A DNA stretch of 64,000 nt from Limnohabitans sp. Lineage in GTDB: Bacteria > Pseudomonadota > Gammaproteobacteria > Burkholderiales > Burkholderiaceae_C. Below the pieces are notes generated by a model. It saw only the letters and a list, made by a program, of their open reading frames with translations, did not search any database and had not been told where the DNA came from. Position numbers and translations under genes: made by a program. Positions 17,277 to 25,771 of the stretch are shown piece after piece; position 1 is the stretch's first letter; every line of letters begins with the position of its first letter. Where the stretch lies: positions 43,435 through 107,434 of the forward strand of contig NZ_JAFEIF010000082.1 of assembly GCF_017848645.1 (NCBI RefSeq), read 5' to 3'.

Positions 17277-17836
17277 ATCGAATTTGCAAAATCGAATAGA
17301 AGTGCTGAGTCGTTTGGGCAACGACGTCGGAGAGGTGTGTGCCGTGGCCATACGGTTTTTTTCTGCGTATGGTAGGGCTTTGCAGGCAGACAACCTATTG
17401 GACAGCAGCGCTGGCCGGCTGAGCGTTTGGGCACCTGACTCACCTTGTTGTTTGGCAAGAAGAGCTGATGGGAAGGCGTAAGGGGTGCTAGGCATTAAAT
17501 AACCCGACCGTTATTCCCGTGACTCCTAATTATGGGCCTTTTGAAACTAGTCTCTACAACCACCAGGGTGCAAACCATCAGAAAATTCTCTTGCTTTTAA
17601 CCCCCCGCAGATTCAGGCGACTCAATTGATGAAAGCGGTTTTTACCATTGATTCCCATCCCAATAAAAAAGTTTTTAGCCAAACACACACCTCATGCCAT
17701 TTTATACTGGATGCCACCCGGAAATTTCAGGAACTTTCTTATTCCAGAAAATCAACCTATGTAACTTATACCTATTGCTGTTGTATAAAATAGCTCAAGG
17801 TCTTTTGAAAAAAAATATTCAATATTCTCTATGAAA
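17277..17836. other. Gene-free AT-rich stretch
   Basis: About 560 bases with no convincing gene. A 65-residue frame at 17284-17481 has no ribosome site and unconvincing composition. The second half is strongly AT-rich and holds the 3' flank of the PD-(D/E)XK nuclease gene. No tRNA, repeat or attachment site was seen. Confidence 0.5.
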
Positions 17837-19075
17837 TCACTCCTTCAAAATGCCTTGCAACTTTGAACGAATAGAATCTGCAACAACAGCCCCTTCACTC
17901 AATGCCTTACCTTTAACACGAGCCAACACCTTGGAAAGCTCATGGACAAACACCTCGGAGGAATAAAGATTTCTATTTTCAATTCCTCCTTTAATTTTTA
18001 TTTTTTCAGAAGAAATTTGTATTAAACCATCACGGATCAAAGCATAAAGGTAACAATCAATATCAATATTCCCTTCGCTTGCGCCCTGTTTAATTTCAAT
18101 AATTTGACCCCACTCAATACGTACACTCCCCTCAAGCACTCTATCTGCCGTCAACCAAAATCTACCCCACTTTTTATATTTTCTAACGCCCCTACGATAA
18201 TCCAATAAATTTTCCTCGGAAAGATCCAATCCATCCTCATCAAGAGATTGACTGCCTTGCTGTGGAAAATAACGGATAGTGGGACGTCGCTCAGCACCCA
18301 ACTTCAAATCTGCAAGACGATCAGAGACTTGTTGCCAGTTTTGTACCAAATTACCAAAAACCTCTGGTCCACGACTGATTTTCTTAGCAGAAGAAGCCCT
18401 GCCTTTGCCGCTTGCATGCGGAAGAAACGTAAAAACCATAAATGATAGCAATGCGTCGTAATCATTATTATTTTTTTCATCATTTATAGGCAACTGATAC
18501 ATGGCATATCCTTCTTGACAAAGATAATCAACAAAAAAATCTACTAACTCTGAATTTAAGCTACCAGAACGCAACTTATCATTTAATTCTGAAAAATACA
18601 TATGAGCCACATATTTCGAGTTCATTTCAATGCAACACCGTTCAGATTCTGCTAGAGGAAATGCTGTCAAAAACACAACGGCTCGGTCCTCAATTTTCTG
18701 ACGTCCTTTTGCCCAATTTATATATTGATCCAATTGCCCAGGTAAGAATCCATCTTTGATCTTAATTTCAACCAGTATTATTCCTTTCTTACTGCCGGAA
18801 TCCAGCTCAATGGCAAGATCCGCACGACGATCCTTCCCATCATCTTCAACGTCAATCCGCTCTTTATTGACTAAATAAGAAAACTCAGTCGTAACATCCT
18901 GCAATTCCTTTTTCTTCCACCTGTTCTCGAGTGGTGCAATATTAAACAATGGAAAAATCACCTCTATTCGCTTGGATGCAATTTGCTCAATAATATTCCC
19001 AATATATCTTCCATGAAATTCGGCCTTGAATTTTCTTTGTATTGAAGAAAAAAAATTAGTGTTCTGTCGTGCCAT
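17837..19075 (-). CDS. PD-(D/E)XK nuclease-family protein
   Basis: 412 residues. The N-terminal third carries a PD-(D/E)XK core: RRADLAIELD (active-site Asp) and IILVEIKIKDGF (the E-x-K pair) followed by QLDQYINWAKGR, close to the PDDEXK_4 group found in many phage-defence loci. The C-terminal half is not recognised and may be a target-sensing domain. Codon use is AT-rich, unlike the flanks. It starts 17 bases past the stop of the DUF2779 gene on the same strand, so it may be the last gene of that operon or a separate insertion. Confidence 0.78.
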   Translation of the reverse strand: MARQNTNFFSSIQRKFKAEFHGRYIGNIIEQIASKRIEVIFPLFNIAPLENRWKKKELQDVTTEFSYLVNKERIDVEDDGKDRRADLAIELDSGSKKGIILVEIKIKDGFLPGQLDQYINWAKGRQKIEDRAVVFLTAFPLAESERCCIEMNSKYVAHMYFSELNDKLRSGSLNSELVDFFVDYLCQEGYAMYQLPINDEKNNNDYDALLSFMVFTFLPHASGKGRASSAKKISRGPEVFGNLVQNWQQVSDRLADLKLGAERRPTIRYFPQQGSQSLDEDGLDLSEENLLDYRRGVRKYKKWGRFWLTADRVLEGSVRIEWGQIIEIKQGASEGNIDIDCYLYALIRDGLIQISSEKIKIKGGIENRNLYSSEVFVHELSKVLARVKGKALSEGAVVADSIRSKLQGILKE

Positions 19076-19092
19076 AAATTACTTTCGTCATT

Positions 19093-19346
19093 TCACTTCT
19101 CATGCTTCCCCGAAGGCGAATACGGACACCCACTCCCCGCCGAGGTCGATCCGCACCAGCGGCATTTGTTCGCCCCGCTGCCATGCCGGTGTTTTTTGGT
19201 CATGCTGTGCGCGCAACCGCTGCCGTAGGACGATGCATTGCAGAACGCGCATTCTTTTCGTCGCCGTTGTGTTCGTGCTTTTTGGTGGGGCTGTGCGGGC
19301 AGCCTGAGCCGAACGATGACAAGTTGCAATACCGGCATTTGCTCAT
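19093..19346 (-). pseudogene. Overlapping Cys-rich triple zinc-ribbon frame, split by a one-base shift
   Basis: In a different frame from DUF2779, an ATG at 19346 with AGGAG seven bases upstream opens with MSKCRYCNLSSFGSGCPHSP, a Cys-x2-Cys ... GSGC ... P ribbon. Two more copies follow (CAFCNASSYGSGC and CRWCGSTSAGSGC) but in the DUF2779 frame. Adding one base at the A run 19255-19258 joins all three into an 84-residue protein ending at 19093. The start also overlaps an out-of-frame TGA as ATGA, the layout of an independent downstream gene. It may be a real mutation, a sequencing error or a -1 frameshift site. Confidence 0.55.
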
Positions 19347-20916
19347 GCTGTTGACTCCTGCTGGGTGTGGGCCATGGCTTGGGCATCAGCCGCGCCACGA
19401 TGGCCTTCATGCCTTCGGTATCCAGCTGGCAATAGCGGCACATGTGACCGATTTTGGTTTCCCGTTCGGCATCTGAATAGTTATTTGCCTGGCGCACCGC
19501 CTTAGGCGCCGCCGCCCGAAGGTAGCCGACTTGCGCATCGCCGCCGTTTTGCACGCCGTCCAGCTGGTCGTAGCCCATGCCCGGCACCAGCAGGGGCAGC
19601 AGGTCTTCAATTTGCGCGTGTAGGCGCATCAGCGGCTCTGCCAGGTCGCCAAACTGGGTGGCCAGTTCGCGGATCACGCCGCGTTCAAAGCTAGCTTTCC
19701 AGGCCAGGATGGTGCTGGCGGGGCTCTGGTCTTTGACCAGCTTTTCGGCCAGGGCGCGGCGCGGGTCGTGGCCGGTGGTGTCTAGAAGTTCGCGGTGCGC
19801 CAGCACCTTGCTGCTTGCGGCCTGCACATGCACGCTGTACTGAAACGGGATCTGTTGCCCGCTGCGGCTGCCGGGCCACACCGGGGCGGTCAGGTTGATG
19901 GTTTCAAAGTCCAGGTGTTGCACGGGCCAGCTGTAGCGTGCCAACGCTTGGCGCACGCCGGGTGCGTCGATTAAGGGTTGGCCGCTGCACACAGCCTGCG
20001 CCAGACGGCGGTTGACGATTTGAGCTTCACTTTTGTCGTGCCAGAGTTGGGCGATGAATTCTTCGGGCACGCGGGGCAGGTCGGTGTGGCCGGCGTCTAA
20101 CAGGTGCTGCGCTTTGGCCTGGCCGATGTCTTTGTTTAAGCGGATCGGCACCACATCGCTGGGCGGGGTCTGGTCGGCCCCGGTGCAGTGGCCGATGTAA
20201 GTACATTCAAACGGGTCGGTGCATTGCGTGCCAGGCTGGTGCTTGACCGGCTCTTTGTGCTGCAGTGCCACCATGCGGGCGGCATTCAGTATGGCGGGCA
20301 TGGTCTCCAGGTGTTCGTCCACACTGGCACGCAATTCGGCGTCGTCGTGTAGCTGCAAAAATCCGGTGTAGTCGCCGGGCTGCTGCAGCTCAAAGCCTTT
20401 TTTGACGAGCAGCAGGCCCTCCCACTTGAGGGGCACGCCAGTCTGCTGCGCCACCCAGGTCTGGGTCGCCAGGTCGGCATGGTGGTAGGCCTTGGGGCTG
20501 GTGCTGGTGCTGGTGCTGGATTTGACTTCGAGCATCTGCCAAGCGCCACGCATGGGCACCATCACATCGGCCTGCACCAGCAGGCTATCATGCTCGAAAG
20601 TGGCTTCAAACAGAGGCTTCTTGTGGGCCATGGCCTGCTGTGTGAGGGCGCGTGCCCGACCCAGATCGCGCCGCTGGCCGCCGCTAGCCTGCAGAGCTGC
20701 CTCTTCCACATTCAAGCCATCAGGCCACATGGCCTGCGCAGTGCGCACGACCACATGCCCTTCGGCAAAGCGCTTGAGCGTGTCGGCGCTGTACTGCGCC
20801 TGCACCACCGGCGCACGGCCTTCGCGCACAGCACGCCGGTCACGCAGCTCCAGCCACAGGCTGCGCGGGCATTGGCGATAGTTGTTGAGCAGGGATTTGA
20901 TGAGGTGGGGGGTCAT
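19093..20916 (-). CDS. DUF2779-family nuclease with Cas4-like N-terminus
   Basis: As an open frame, 607 residues. Residues about 1-250 look like a Cas4/RecB-type PD-(D/E)XK nuclease: NYRQCPRSLWL with Cys16, active-site Asp117 and Glu130-Val-Lys132, and a second cysteine group at 232, 238 and 244 that could hold an iron-sulfur cluster. Residues about 330-500 form the DUF2779 domain, which resembles a DEDD exonuclease (HLDFET at 335-339, YCQLDT near 495). The natural end is probably near residue 515; the last 90 residues read partly through a frame-shifted zinc-ribbon gene. It overlaps the WYL gene by ATGA. Confidence 0.8.
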   Translation of the reverse strand: MTPHLIKSLLNNYRQCPRSLWLELRDRRAVREGRAPVVQAQYSADTLKRFAEGHVVVRTAQAMWPDGLNVEEAALQASGGQRRDLGRARALTQQAMAHKKPLFEATFEHDSLLVQADVMVPMRGAWQMLEVKSSTSTSTSPKAYHHADLATQTWVAQQTGVPLKWEGLLLVKKGFELQQPGDYTGFLQLHDDAELRASVDEHLETMPAILNAARMVALQHKEPVKHQPGTQCTDPFECTYIGHCTGADQTPPSDVVPIRLNKDIGQAKAQHLLDAGHTDLPRVPEEFIAQLWHDKSEAQIVNRRLAQAVCSGQPLIDAPGVRQALARYSWPVQHLDFETINLTAPVWPGSRSGQQIPFQYSVHVQAASSKVLAHRELLDTTGHDPRRALAEKLVKDQSPASTILAWKASFERGVIRELATQFGDLAEPLMRLHAQIEDLLPLLVPGMGYDQLDGVQNGGDAQVGYLRAAAPKAVRQANNYSDAERETKIGHMCRYCQLDTEGMKAIVARLMPKPWPTPSRSQQHEQMPVLQLVIVRLRLPAQPHQKARTQRRRKECAFCNASSYGSGCAHSMTKKHRHGSGANKCRWCGSTSAGSGCPYSPSGKHEK

Positions 20917-21881
20917 GCACCCACCGCAGTTTTTTGCACATCCCGAATCTGCCCACCAAAGCTGAGCAGCCAGCGGTCAAGCAGCAGGGTCTGCACCACG
21001 GTGGCGGTGATGAGGTAACCGTCATCGGTTTCGGTGTGGGTTTGGTCTTCGGACAGGTGCGATTCGAGCAGGTGTTTGCCGGGGGCTTTGTCGATGACGA
21101 AGCTCAGGCGCATACGCTCACCGTTGGCGATGGCAAAGCGCCCGTCGGCGTCGTAGCGGGCCAGGTCAAAGTCGGGGCGCTCGAAGGTGAGCGTGCTGGC
21201 CTTGGCGCTGTGGATGCGGTGCAGGGCCATGCTGCGTTCGTTGTCGTAGCCGTCAAAGCGGCACACCAAATAGATACGCGGGCCTTGTTGGGCCAGGCCC
21301 AGAGGCATGACGCGGTGTTGTTTGCGCTCTTCTTTGGCGTTGGTGTAGTCCAGCTCCAGCCATTGGTTGTTGTAGAGGGCTTGGCTGGTTTGCTCCAGCA
21401 CGCCTTCGGTGATTTGGGGCGGCAGCAGGGGCTGGGTTTCGCTGACGACGCGCACTTTTTGGAGCCACTGTTTTTCGAGGGTGGCGTTTTGGTGCGGGGC
21501 GAGGTTGGCGCGGGCTTGTTCAAAAAAGCCGTTCATCGATTGCATGACGCTGGGCGGCAGCAGGGGGCGCAGTTGTTGCTCGGCCAGCATGAGCATGAGG
21601 GATTCTTGTTTGCTGAGGGCGGGCAGCATGAAGCCGGCCGCTTTGCTTTTCCATTCGTAGCCGAAGGGGATGCTGCGCTCGTCGCGGTCGATGTCGAATG
21701 CCTCGCTCAGGGTTTTGAGCAGGCGTTGGATGCTGCGTTCGTCGCGCTCAAAGCCTTCGGCGGTCAGGGCTTCGCGCAGTTCGCGGCTGTTGACTTTGCG
21801 CCCACGCGGGATGCGCCGCAGCAAAGCCAGGGCTAGCAGCGTGGTCTCCATGGTTTTGGGTTTGGTCTTGGGGCTGGTCAT
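20913..21881 (-). CDS. WYL-domain transcriptional regulator
   Basis: 322 residues with an N-terminal winged helix-turn-helix (about 10-75; RGRKVNSRELREALTAEGFERDERSIQR region) and a WYL domain (about 150-225) plus WCX extension. WYL regulators are common in bacterial defence loci (BrxR, CapW) and bind nucleic-acid or nucleotide ligands. The start at 21881 is chosen over a GTG at 21920 because the extension overlaps an inverted-repeat operator. Its stop overlaps the start of the DUF2779 gene by four bases, so the two form an operon. Confidence 0.85.
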   Translation of the reverse strand: MTSPKTKPKTMETTLLALALLRRIPRGRKVNSRELREALTAEGFERDERSIQRLLKTLSEAFDIDRDERSIPFGYEWKSKAAGFMLPALSKQESLMLMLAEQQLRPLLPPSVMQSMNGFFEQARANLAPHQNATLEKQWLQKVRVVSETQPLLPPQITEGVLEQTSQALYNNQWLELDYTNAKEERKQHRVMPLGLAQQGPRIYLVCRFDGYDNERSMALHRIHSAKASTLTFERPDFDLARYDADGRFAIANGERMRLSFVIDKAPGKHLLESHLSEDQTHTETDDGYLITATVVQTLLLDRWLLSFGGQIRDVQKTAVGA

Positions 21882-21904
21882 GGTGGGCGGGCGGTCAAAA
21901 AAGC

Positions 21905-21921
21905 AGTGACAAAGTATCACT
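21905..21921. promoter_or_regulatory. Candidate WYL operator (inverted repeat)
   Basis: AGTGA-N7-TCACT, 24 bases upstream of the WYL start, in the only sizeable gap before the gene. Related regulators of defence loci repress themselves through inverted repeats in this position. No binding data are available here. Confidence 0.5.
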
Positions 21922-21986
21922 TGTAAATGCGTACTTACTGGGGATGGATATCCCTAATTTGATTCAATTTGTACGTTTTTATGGGC

Positions 21987-22043
21987 GGGCGATAGGGCGT
22001 GCGCCACGCCCTATCGCCCACGAGGTGGGCTCCTGCGAGGAGC
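21987..22043. repeat. Hairpin pair between the ATPase and WYL genes (REP-like)
   Basis: A 15-bp perfect inverted repeat (21987-22001 with 22005-22019, 3-base loop) is followed by a second hairpin, GCTCCT-gcg-AGGAGC (22029-22043). It lies 26-80 bases after the ATPase stop (minus strand). It has no T tract, so it looks like a palindromic repeat element rather than a simple terminator. It might reduce read-through into the WYL gene. Confidence 0.6.
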
Positions 22044-22069
22044 GGGACCCGTGGGGGAATGGGCGCGGC

Positions 22070-24211
22070 TCAGGCGATGAAGCCGATGCTGCGGGTTTTT
22101 GCGCCGGGTTTGAGGGCGCACTCTTCGGCCAGGGCTTGCACCATGTGGCTGGCGCTCTGGATGGGGCGCAGACGGCTTTGGCGCACCACGGCGGCGTAGT
22201 CGCCGGGGGTGAGTTGGCCCAGCGCGGCCAGGGCTTGGCGGTCTTGGGGCGTTGGTTCGCTCAGGCCCATGTGTTGGCAGTGGCGCTGCAGCAGTTGCAG
22301 GGCTTGCGGGGTTTGGAGGTAGTCAAACTTGAGCTTGAGGTCAAAACGGCGCAGCGCGGCGCTGTCGAGCCCGGCCATCAGGTTGGTGGACGCGATGAAC
22401 ACGCCGCCAAAGCTTTCCATTTGCGTGAGCATTTCGTTGACTTGGCTGACTTCCCAGCTGCGCTGGGCGCCTTCGCGGTTTTGCAAGAAGGTGTCGACCT
22501 CATCGATCAGCAGCAAGGCGTCGGCTTCTTCGGCCTGGGCGAAGGCTTTGGCCAGGTTTTTTTCGGTCTCGCCCACCCACATGCTGATGAGGTCAGAGGC
22601 GCGTTTGACGTGCAGGGGTTTGCCCAGCTCTTGGGCCAGCCAACGGCCGTAAGCGGTTTTGCCCGTACCGGGCGGCCCGTACAGGCAGATGCGCCCGGTT
22701 TGGTGTTGGCGCAGTTGGGCGGCCATGGCCAAGAGGTCGGTGTCGGTGTTGACGAAGGTGGGGTCGTACACCTCGGGCAGGCTGTGGGGGTTGTGGCGGG
22801 CCAGTGTGGGGTGGCTTTGTGCTTGCAGTGTTTGGTTGATGAGCTGCTCCAGGGCGGGGATGACCTGGCCTTCGGGCAGTTGCGTGGCGATGCTTTGGAT
22901 GACGCGGCTGGTGCGCGTGACCACAGCCGGGGCCAGGACTTCGGATTGGGCGATGCGCTTGACGGCGGCATCGCTCAGCAGGCCGCCGCTGGCGCTGCGG
23001 ATGATGCGTTCGCGCTGGGCTTGTGGGGGCACGGGCATTTCCAGCACCACGTCGAAGCGGCGAATGAAGGCGGCGTCCATGCCCATGAGCGAGTTGCCGA
23101 TCCAGACGGTGGGCAGGTGGTTGTTTTCGAGCAGGCGGTTGATCCAGCCTTTGGTTTGACCGGGGCTGCGGCGGCGGTGACCGTACGAGGGCTCGTCGCT
23201 TTCGGGGTTGTTGAAGGCGTCTTCGATTTCGTCAAACATGACGAGCGCCTGGCGCTGGGCAAACAGGCTGTGTGTGGCGCTGAGGGCTTTGATGCGTTTG
23301 CGCCCCGAGATGGGTTCCTCGTCTTCGTCTTCGGTGGTGACTTCAAACAGCTCGCAGCCCATGTCTTTGGCCAAGAGCTTGGCCAGCTGGGTTTTGCCGG
23401 TGCCGGGTGGGCCGTACAGCAGCACGTTGACGCCGCGCTGGTTTTGGGTGAGCGCTTGGCGCAAGTAGGGGCGCAGCACCTGCAGGGCTTTGGCGCAGTG
23501 CGCGTAGTCTTCAAAGTCCAGGTGGCCGGGGCCGCTGGGCACGATCATGTCTTTGAGCCAATCGGTGGGCTGCAAATCGTTTTCGATCAAGCGGTGGGGC
23601 AGTTTGTCGGAAAGCAGGTCGAGTTTGCAGTCCAGTGCATGGTTGGCTTGCACATCCACAACAACCAAGCCCGTTTTGGACAGCAGCCCCTCACTGCGCA
23701 AAGCTTGGCGAATGGCCACAGGGTCTTTGTCAAGGATGGTGGCCATAACTTGGTAGAGCCGTTGGCTGTCGAGGTTTTTGACATGCGCAGTGGCCTGGCT
23801 CAAGTGGACGTCGCCTTTGATCAGCATGGCGAACTCCAACACGCGGCTCTCGACATCGGACAGCCCCACGAGTGCGGCGATGCGTGCCACGTTGCCCGCC
23901 AAGGTGGCGGGTACATGCATCTGGTGGGCGCGCCGTTCGGCTTGAGCCAGCAGGCGGGCCAGGGTGACGCGGATTTTGACCTGCGTGGGATGCGCTTCTT
24001 CGCCTTCCTCCTCGTCGGTCACGGGGGTCATCAACCTGAGCCAGCGGGCCAGGTCGGTGTCCTCAAACCCGTAGCGTGTGATGAAAAAGCGGTCGCCTTT
24101 GAGCAAGACCAGGATGCGCAGGACCCACAGCCGAATGATGCTGTTGTCGGCGTCTTCTTGCAGTGTGTTGCGGGATGGGGCGGCTGCGCTCAGGCGTGTT
24201 TTGGTGGCCAT
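22070..24211 (-). CDS. Tandem AAA ATPase
   Basis: 713 residues: an unrecognised alpha-rich N-terminal region (about 1-255), then two AAA modules. Module 1 has Walker A GPPGTGKT at 267-274 and Walker B ALVMFDEIE near 322-330. Module 2 has GPPGTGKT at 512-519 and ALLLIDEVD near 565-573, plus arginine-finger candidates (RRFD) in both. It is likely a ring-forming remodelling ATPase of the CDC48/ClpX-like group, with no protease domain. AAGGAGG precedes the ATG. It shares strand and direction with the WYL-DUF2779-nuclease genes 150-190 bases downstream. Confidence 0.8.
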   Translation of the reverse strand: MATKTRLSAAAPSRNTLQEDADNSIIRLWVLRILVLLKGDRFFITRYGFEDTDLARWLRLMTPVTDEEEGEEAHPTQVKIRVTLARLLAQAERRAHQMHVPATLAGNVARIAALVGLSDVESRVLEFAMLIKGDVHLSQATAHVKNLDSQRLYQVMATILDKDPVAIRQALRSEGLLSKTGLVVVDVQANHALDCKLDLLSDKLPHRLIENDLQPTDWLKDMIVPSGPGHLDFEDYAHCAKALQVLRPYLRQALTQNQRGVNVLLYGPPGTGKTQLAKLLAKDMGCELFEVTTEDEDEEPISGRKRIKALSATHSLFAQRQALVMFDEIEDAFNNPESDEPSYGHRRRSPGQTKGWINRLLENNHLPTVWIGNSLMGMDAAFIRRFDVVLEMPVPPQAQRERIIRSASGGLLSDAAVKRIAQSEVLAPAVVTRTSRVIQSIATQLPEGQVIPALEQLINQTLQAQSHPTLARHNPHSLPEVYDPTFVNTDTDLLAMAAQLRQHQTGRICLYGPPGTGKTAYGRWLAQELGKPLHVKRASDLISMWVGETEKNLAKAFAQAEEADALLLIDEVDTFLQNREGAQRSWEVSQVNEMLTQMESFGGVFIASTNLMAGLDSAALRRFDLKLKFDYLQTPQALQLLQRHCQHMGLSEPTPQDRQALAALGQLTPGDYAAVVRQSRLRPIQSASHMVQALAEECALKPGAKTRSIGFIA

Positions 24212-24293
24212 GTTTTCCTCCTTGATGTGAGGAAACGATTCTCCGGATCAGGGCGACAGTTGGTGTCGCGGTGAGTGGCCAAACGCCCATGAA

Positions 24294-24324
24294 AAAGCCC
24301 CGGGGCTTTGCAGCACCGGGGCCG
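24294..24324 (-). terminator. Rho-independent terminator of the DUF805 gene
   Basis: On the minus strand, GCCCCGG and CCGGGGC form a hairpin followed by TTTTTC, 18 bases past the DUF805 stop. An alternative short self-complementary stem lies at 24295-24310. Confidence 0.7.
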
Positions 24325-24341
24325 ATCAGGCGCACAAACGC

Positions 24342-24722
24342 TCAGTAACCAGAAGCCAGCTTGGGGTTGTTGCCGTACAAGTTTTGACCCGCCTGTCCGT
24401 CACGAACCCAGAAGAACAACAGGATGATGAAGCCCACAACGGGCAGCAAGATCAGCAGCTGCCACCAGCCGCTTTTGCCGATGTCGTGCAAGCGGCGTGC
24501 GCCCACACTGAGTGTGGGCAAGAGCAGCGCCAGCAGGGCGATGGTGCTGGAGACTCCGTTTTCAATGCCGTCGACATGAAAGACCCAGCCCATGGCGTCA
24601 TCCAACACCATCAGGGCCACCTGAATCAGTGTGCTCAAAAGCATAAAAAACCAAAACTCGGCACGCTGTGAGCGGCCTGAAAAGACGGCATAGCGACGCA
24701 GCGCCAAAGTGAACCATTGCAT
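24342..24722 (-). CDS. DUF805 inner-membrane protein
   Basis: A 126-residue membrane protein of the DUF805 family (E. coli YhaH-like), with the N-terminal FTLALRRYAVFSGRSQRAEFWFF signature, about four hydrophobic segments and the conserved GARRLHDIGKSGWW loop. Function is unknown across the family. No clear ribosome site is visible upstream of the ATG. It stands alone with its own terminator. Confidence 0.85.
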   Translation of the reverse strand: MQWFTLALRRYAVFSGRSQRAEFWFFMLLSTLIQVALMVLDDAMGWVFHVDGIENGVSSTIALLALLLPTLSVGARRLHDIGKSGWWQLLILLPVVGFIILLFFWVRDGQAGQNLYGNNPKLASGY

Positions 24723-24936
24723 GAATACAAGTCAAATAAAAACAGACAAGTGCAAAATTCTAGATCTCGCTGCATGTTGATCTTGTGATTTTTTGTGTCA
24801 AAAAGTACATGCTCAGCCCGGTCATGGGGGCACGCGTGCCCCCAGCTGCAGAAGAAACCGACGCATGCCATCGGACGTGCCAGCGCACGTTGCTGGGGCC
24901 CTCCTACAATCCCAAGTCTGAAAACAGGAACACCCC

Positions 24937-25713
24937 ATGAACACGACCGCTGGCTTGGAAGCCGAAGACTTTGACACCCTGGACAACATCCTGGACGACC
25001 TGCGCGAGCGCTTTGAAGAGACGCCGCAGTGGGAATTTTGCGAGGGCTTCATGGCGGCGTTGGTGTGCTGCCGCCGCGCCATTCCCGACAGCGAGTGGCT
25101 GCCCATGCTGCTGGGCATTGACCCGGATGAGGCCGAGGGCGGCAGCTTTGCCGACGACGCCCAGCGCCAGCAGTTCATGGCTTTGTGGCAGCGCCGTTTT
25201 GACGAAATCAAGCGCGCGCTCGACACGCCCGTGGAGGCGCTGGACGACGACAAGGCCTATGCGCCCGAGGTGATGGATGTGCGCGGTGCGATCGCCTCAC
25301 TCCCGCCTGAAGAGCGTGAAGAAATCGAAGACAGCGAGATCCCTTCGTTTGCGCAAGTGTGGGCTCTGGGCTTCATGTTCGCGGTGGAAAACTGGCCCGA
25401 CGAGTGGGCCACGCCCAAGGACAAGGACGCGGCCAAGTGGTACGACCTGTCGCTCGAAGCCGTTGTGGCGCTGACCGAAGACGACGAAGCGGTGCCCACG
25501 CTGTCGGCCTTGTCAGAAGACGGCCCACCCAGCGTGAGCGAAGAGCGGCTGAACGCCTATGGCGAGGCGCTGTGGGCGGTGTACGACCTGCGTGAGATCT
25601 GGCGCAACATCGGGCCGCGCGTGGCGCAAGTCATCAAGGAAGCCACGCCCGGGCGCAACGATGCTTGCAGTTGTGGCAGCGGGAAAAAGTACAAGAAGTG
25701 CTGTGGGGCTTGA
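24937..25713 (+). CDS. UPF0149 (YgfB/YecA-like) protein with C-terminal SEC-C motif
   Basis: 258 residues: an acidic helical UPF0149 domain (about 1-200) and a C-terminal SEC-C zinc motif CSCGSGKKYKKCCG, as in SecA and YecA. SEC-C domains bind zinc and, in E. coli YecA and SecA, the ribosome. The same family is widespread in Burkholderiales as a housekeeping protein. Single gene, converging on the hydrolase operon. Confidence 0.85.
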   Translation: MNTTAGLEAEDFDTLDNILDDLRERFEETPQWEFCEGFMAALVCCRRAIPDSEWLPMLLGIDPDEAEGGSFADDAQRQQFMALWQRRFDEIKRALDTPVEALDDDKAYAPEVMDVRGAIASLPPEEREEIEDSEIPSFAQVWALGFMFAVENWPDEWATPKDKDAAKWYDLSLEAVVALTEDDEAVPTLSALSEDGPPSVSEERLNAYGEALWAVYDLREIWRNIGPRVAQVIKEATPGRNDACSCGSGKKYKKCCGA

Positions 25714-25723
25714 GGCCACAGCA

Positions 25724-25759
25724 GATCACCGCCTAGCGCGCACGGGGTGCGCTCCTACA
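25724..25759. repeat. Half REP-like element
   Basis: A stretch ending GCGCTCCTACA lies between two convergent stops and resembles one half of the longer palindromic elements at 41029-41099 and 48319-48390. It is a partial match only. Confidence 0.4.
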
Positions 25760-25771
25760 AAGACATCAGCA

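Noticed and set aside
17284..17481. 65-residue frame after the Cys-rich gene
   Set aside because: No ribosome site, no recognisable features, and base composition unlike a coding region.
21944..24274. 776-residue plus-strand open frame
   Set aside because: It is antisense to the tandem AAA ATPase, which has full Walker motifs and a strong ribosome site; the plus frame has Gly/Val/His/Gln-rich shadow composition.
24890..24910. CCCTCCTACA upstream of the UPF0149 gene as a REP copy
   Set aside because: Too short and without the second arm; probably chance promoter sequence.
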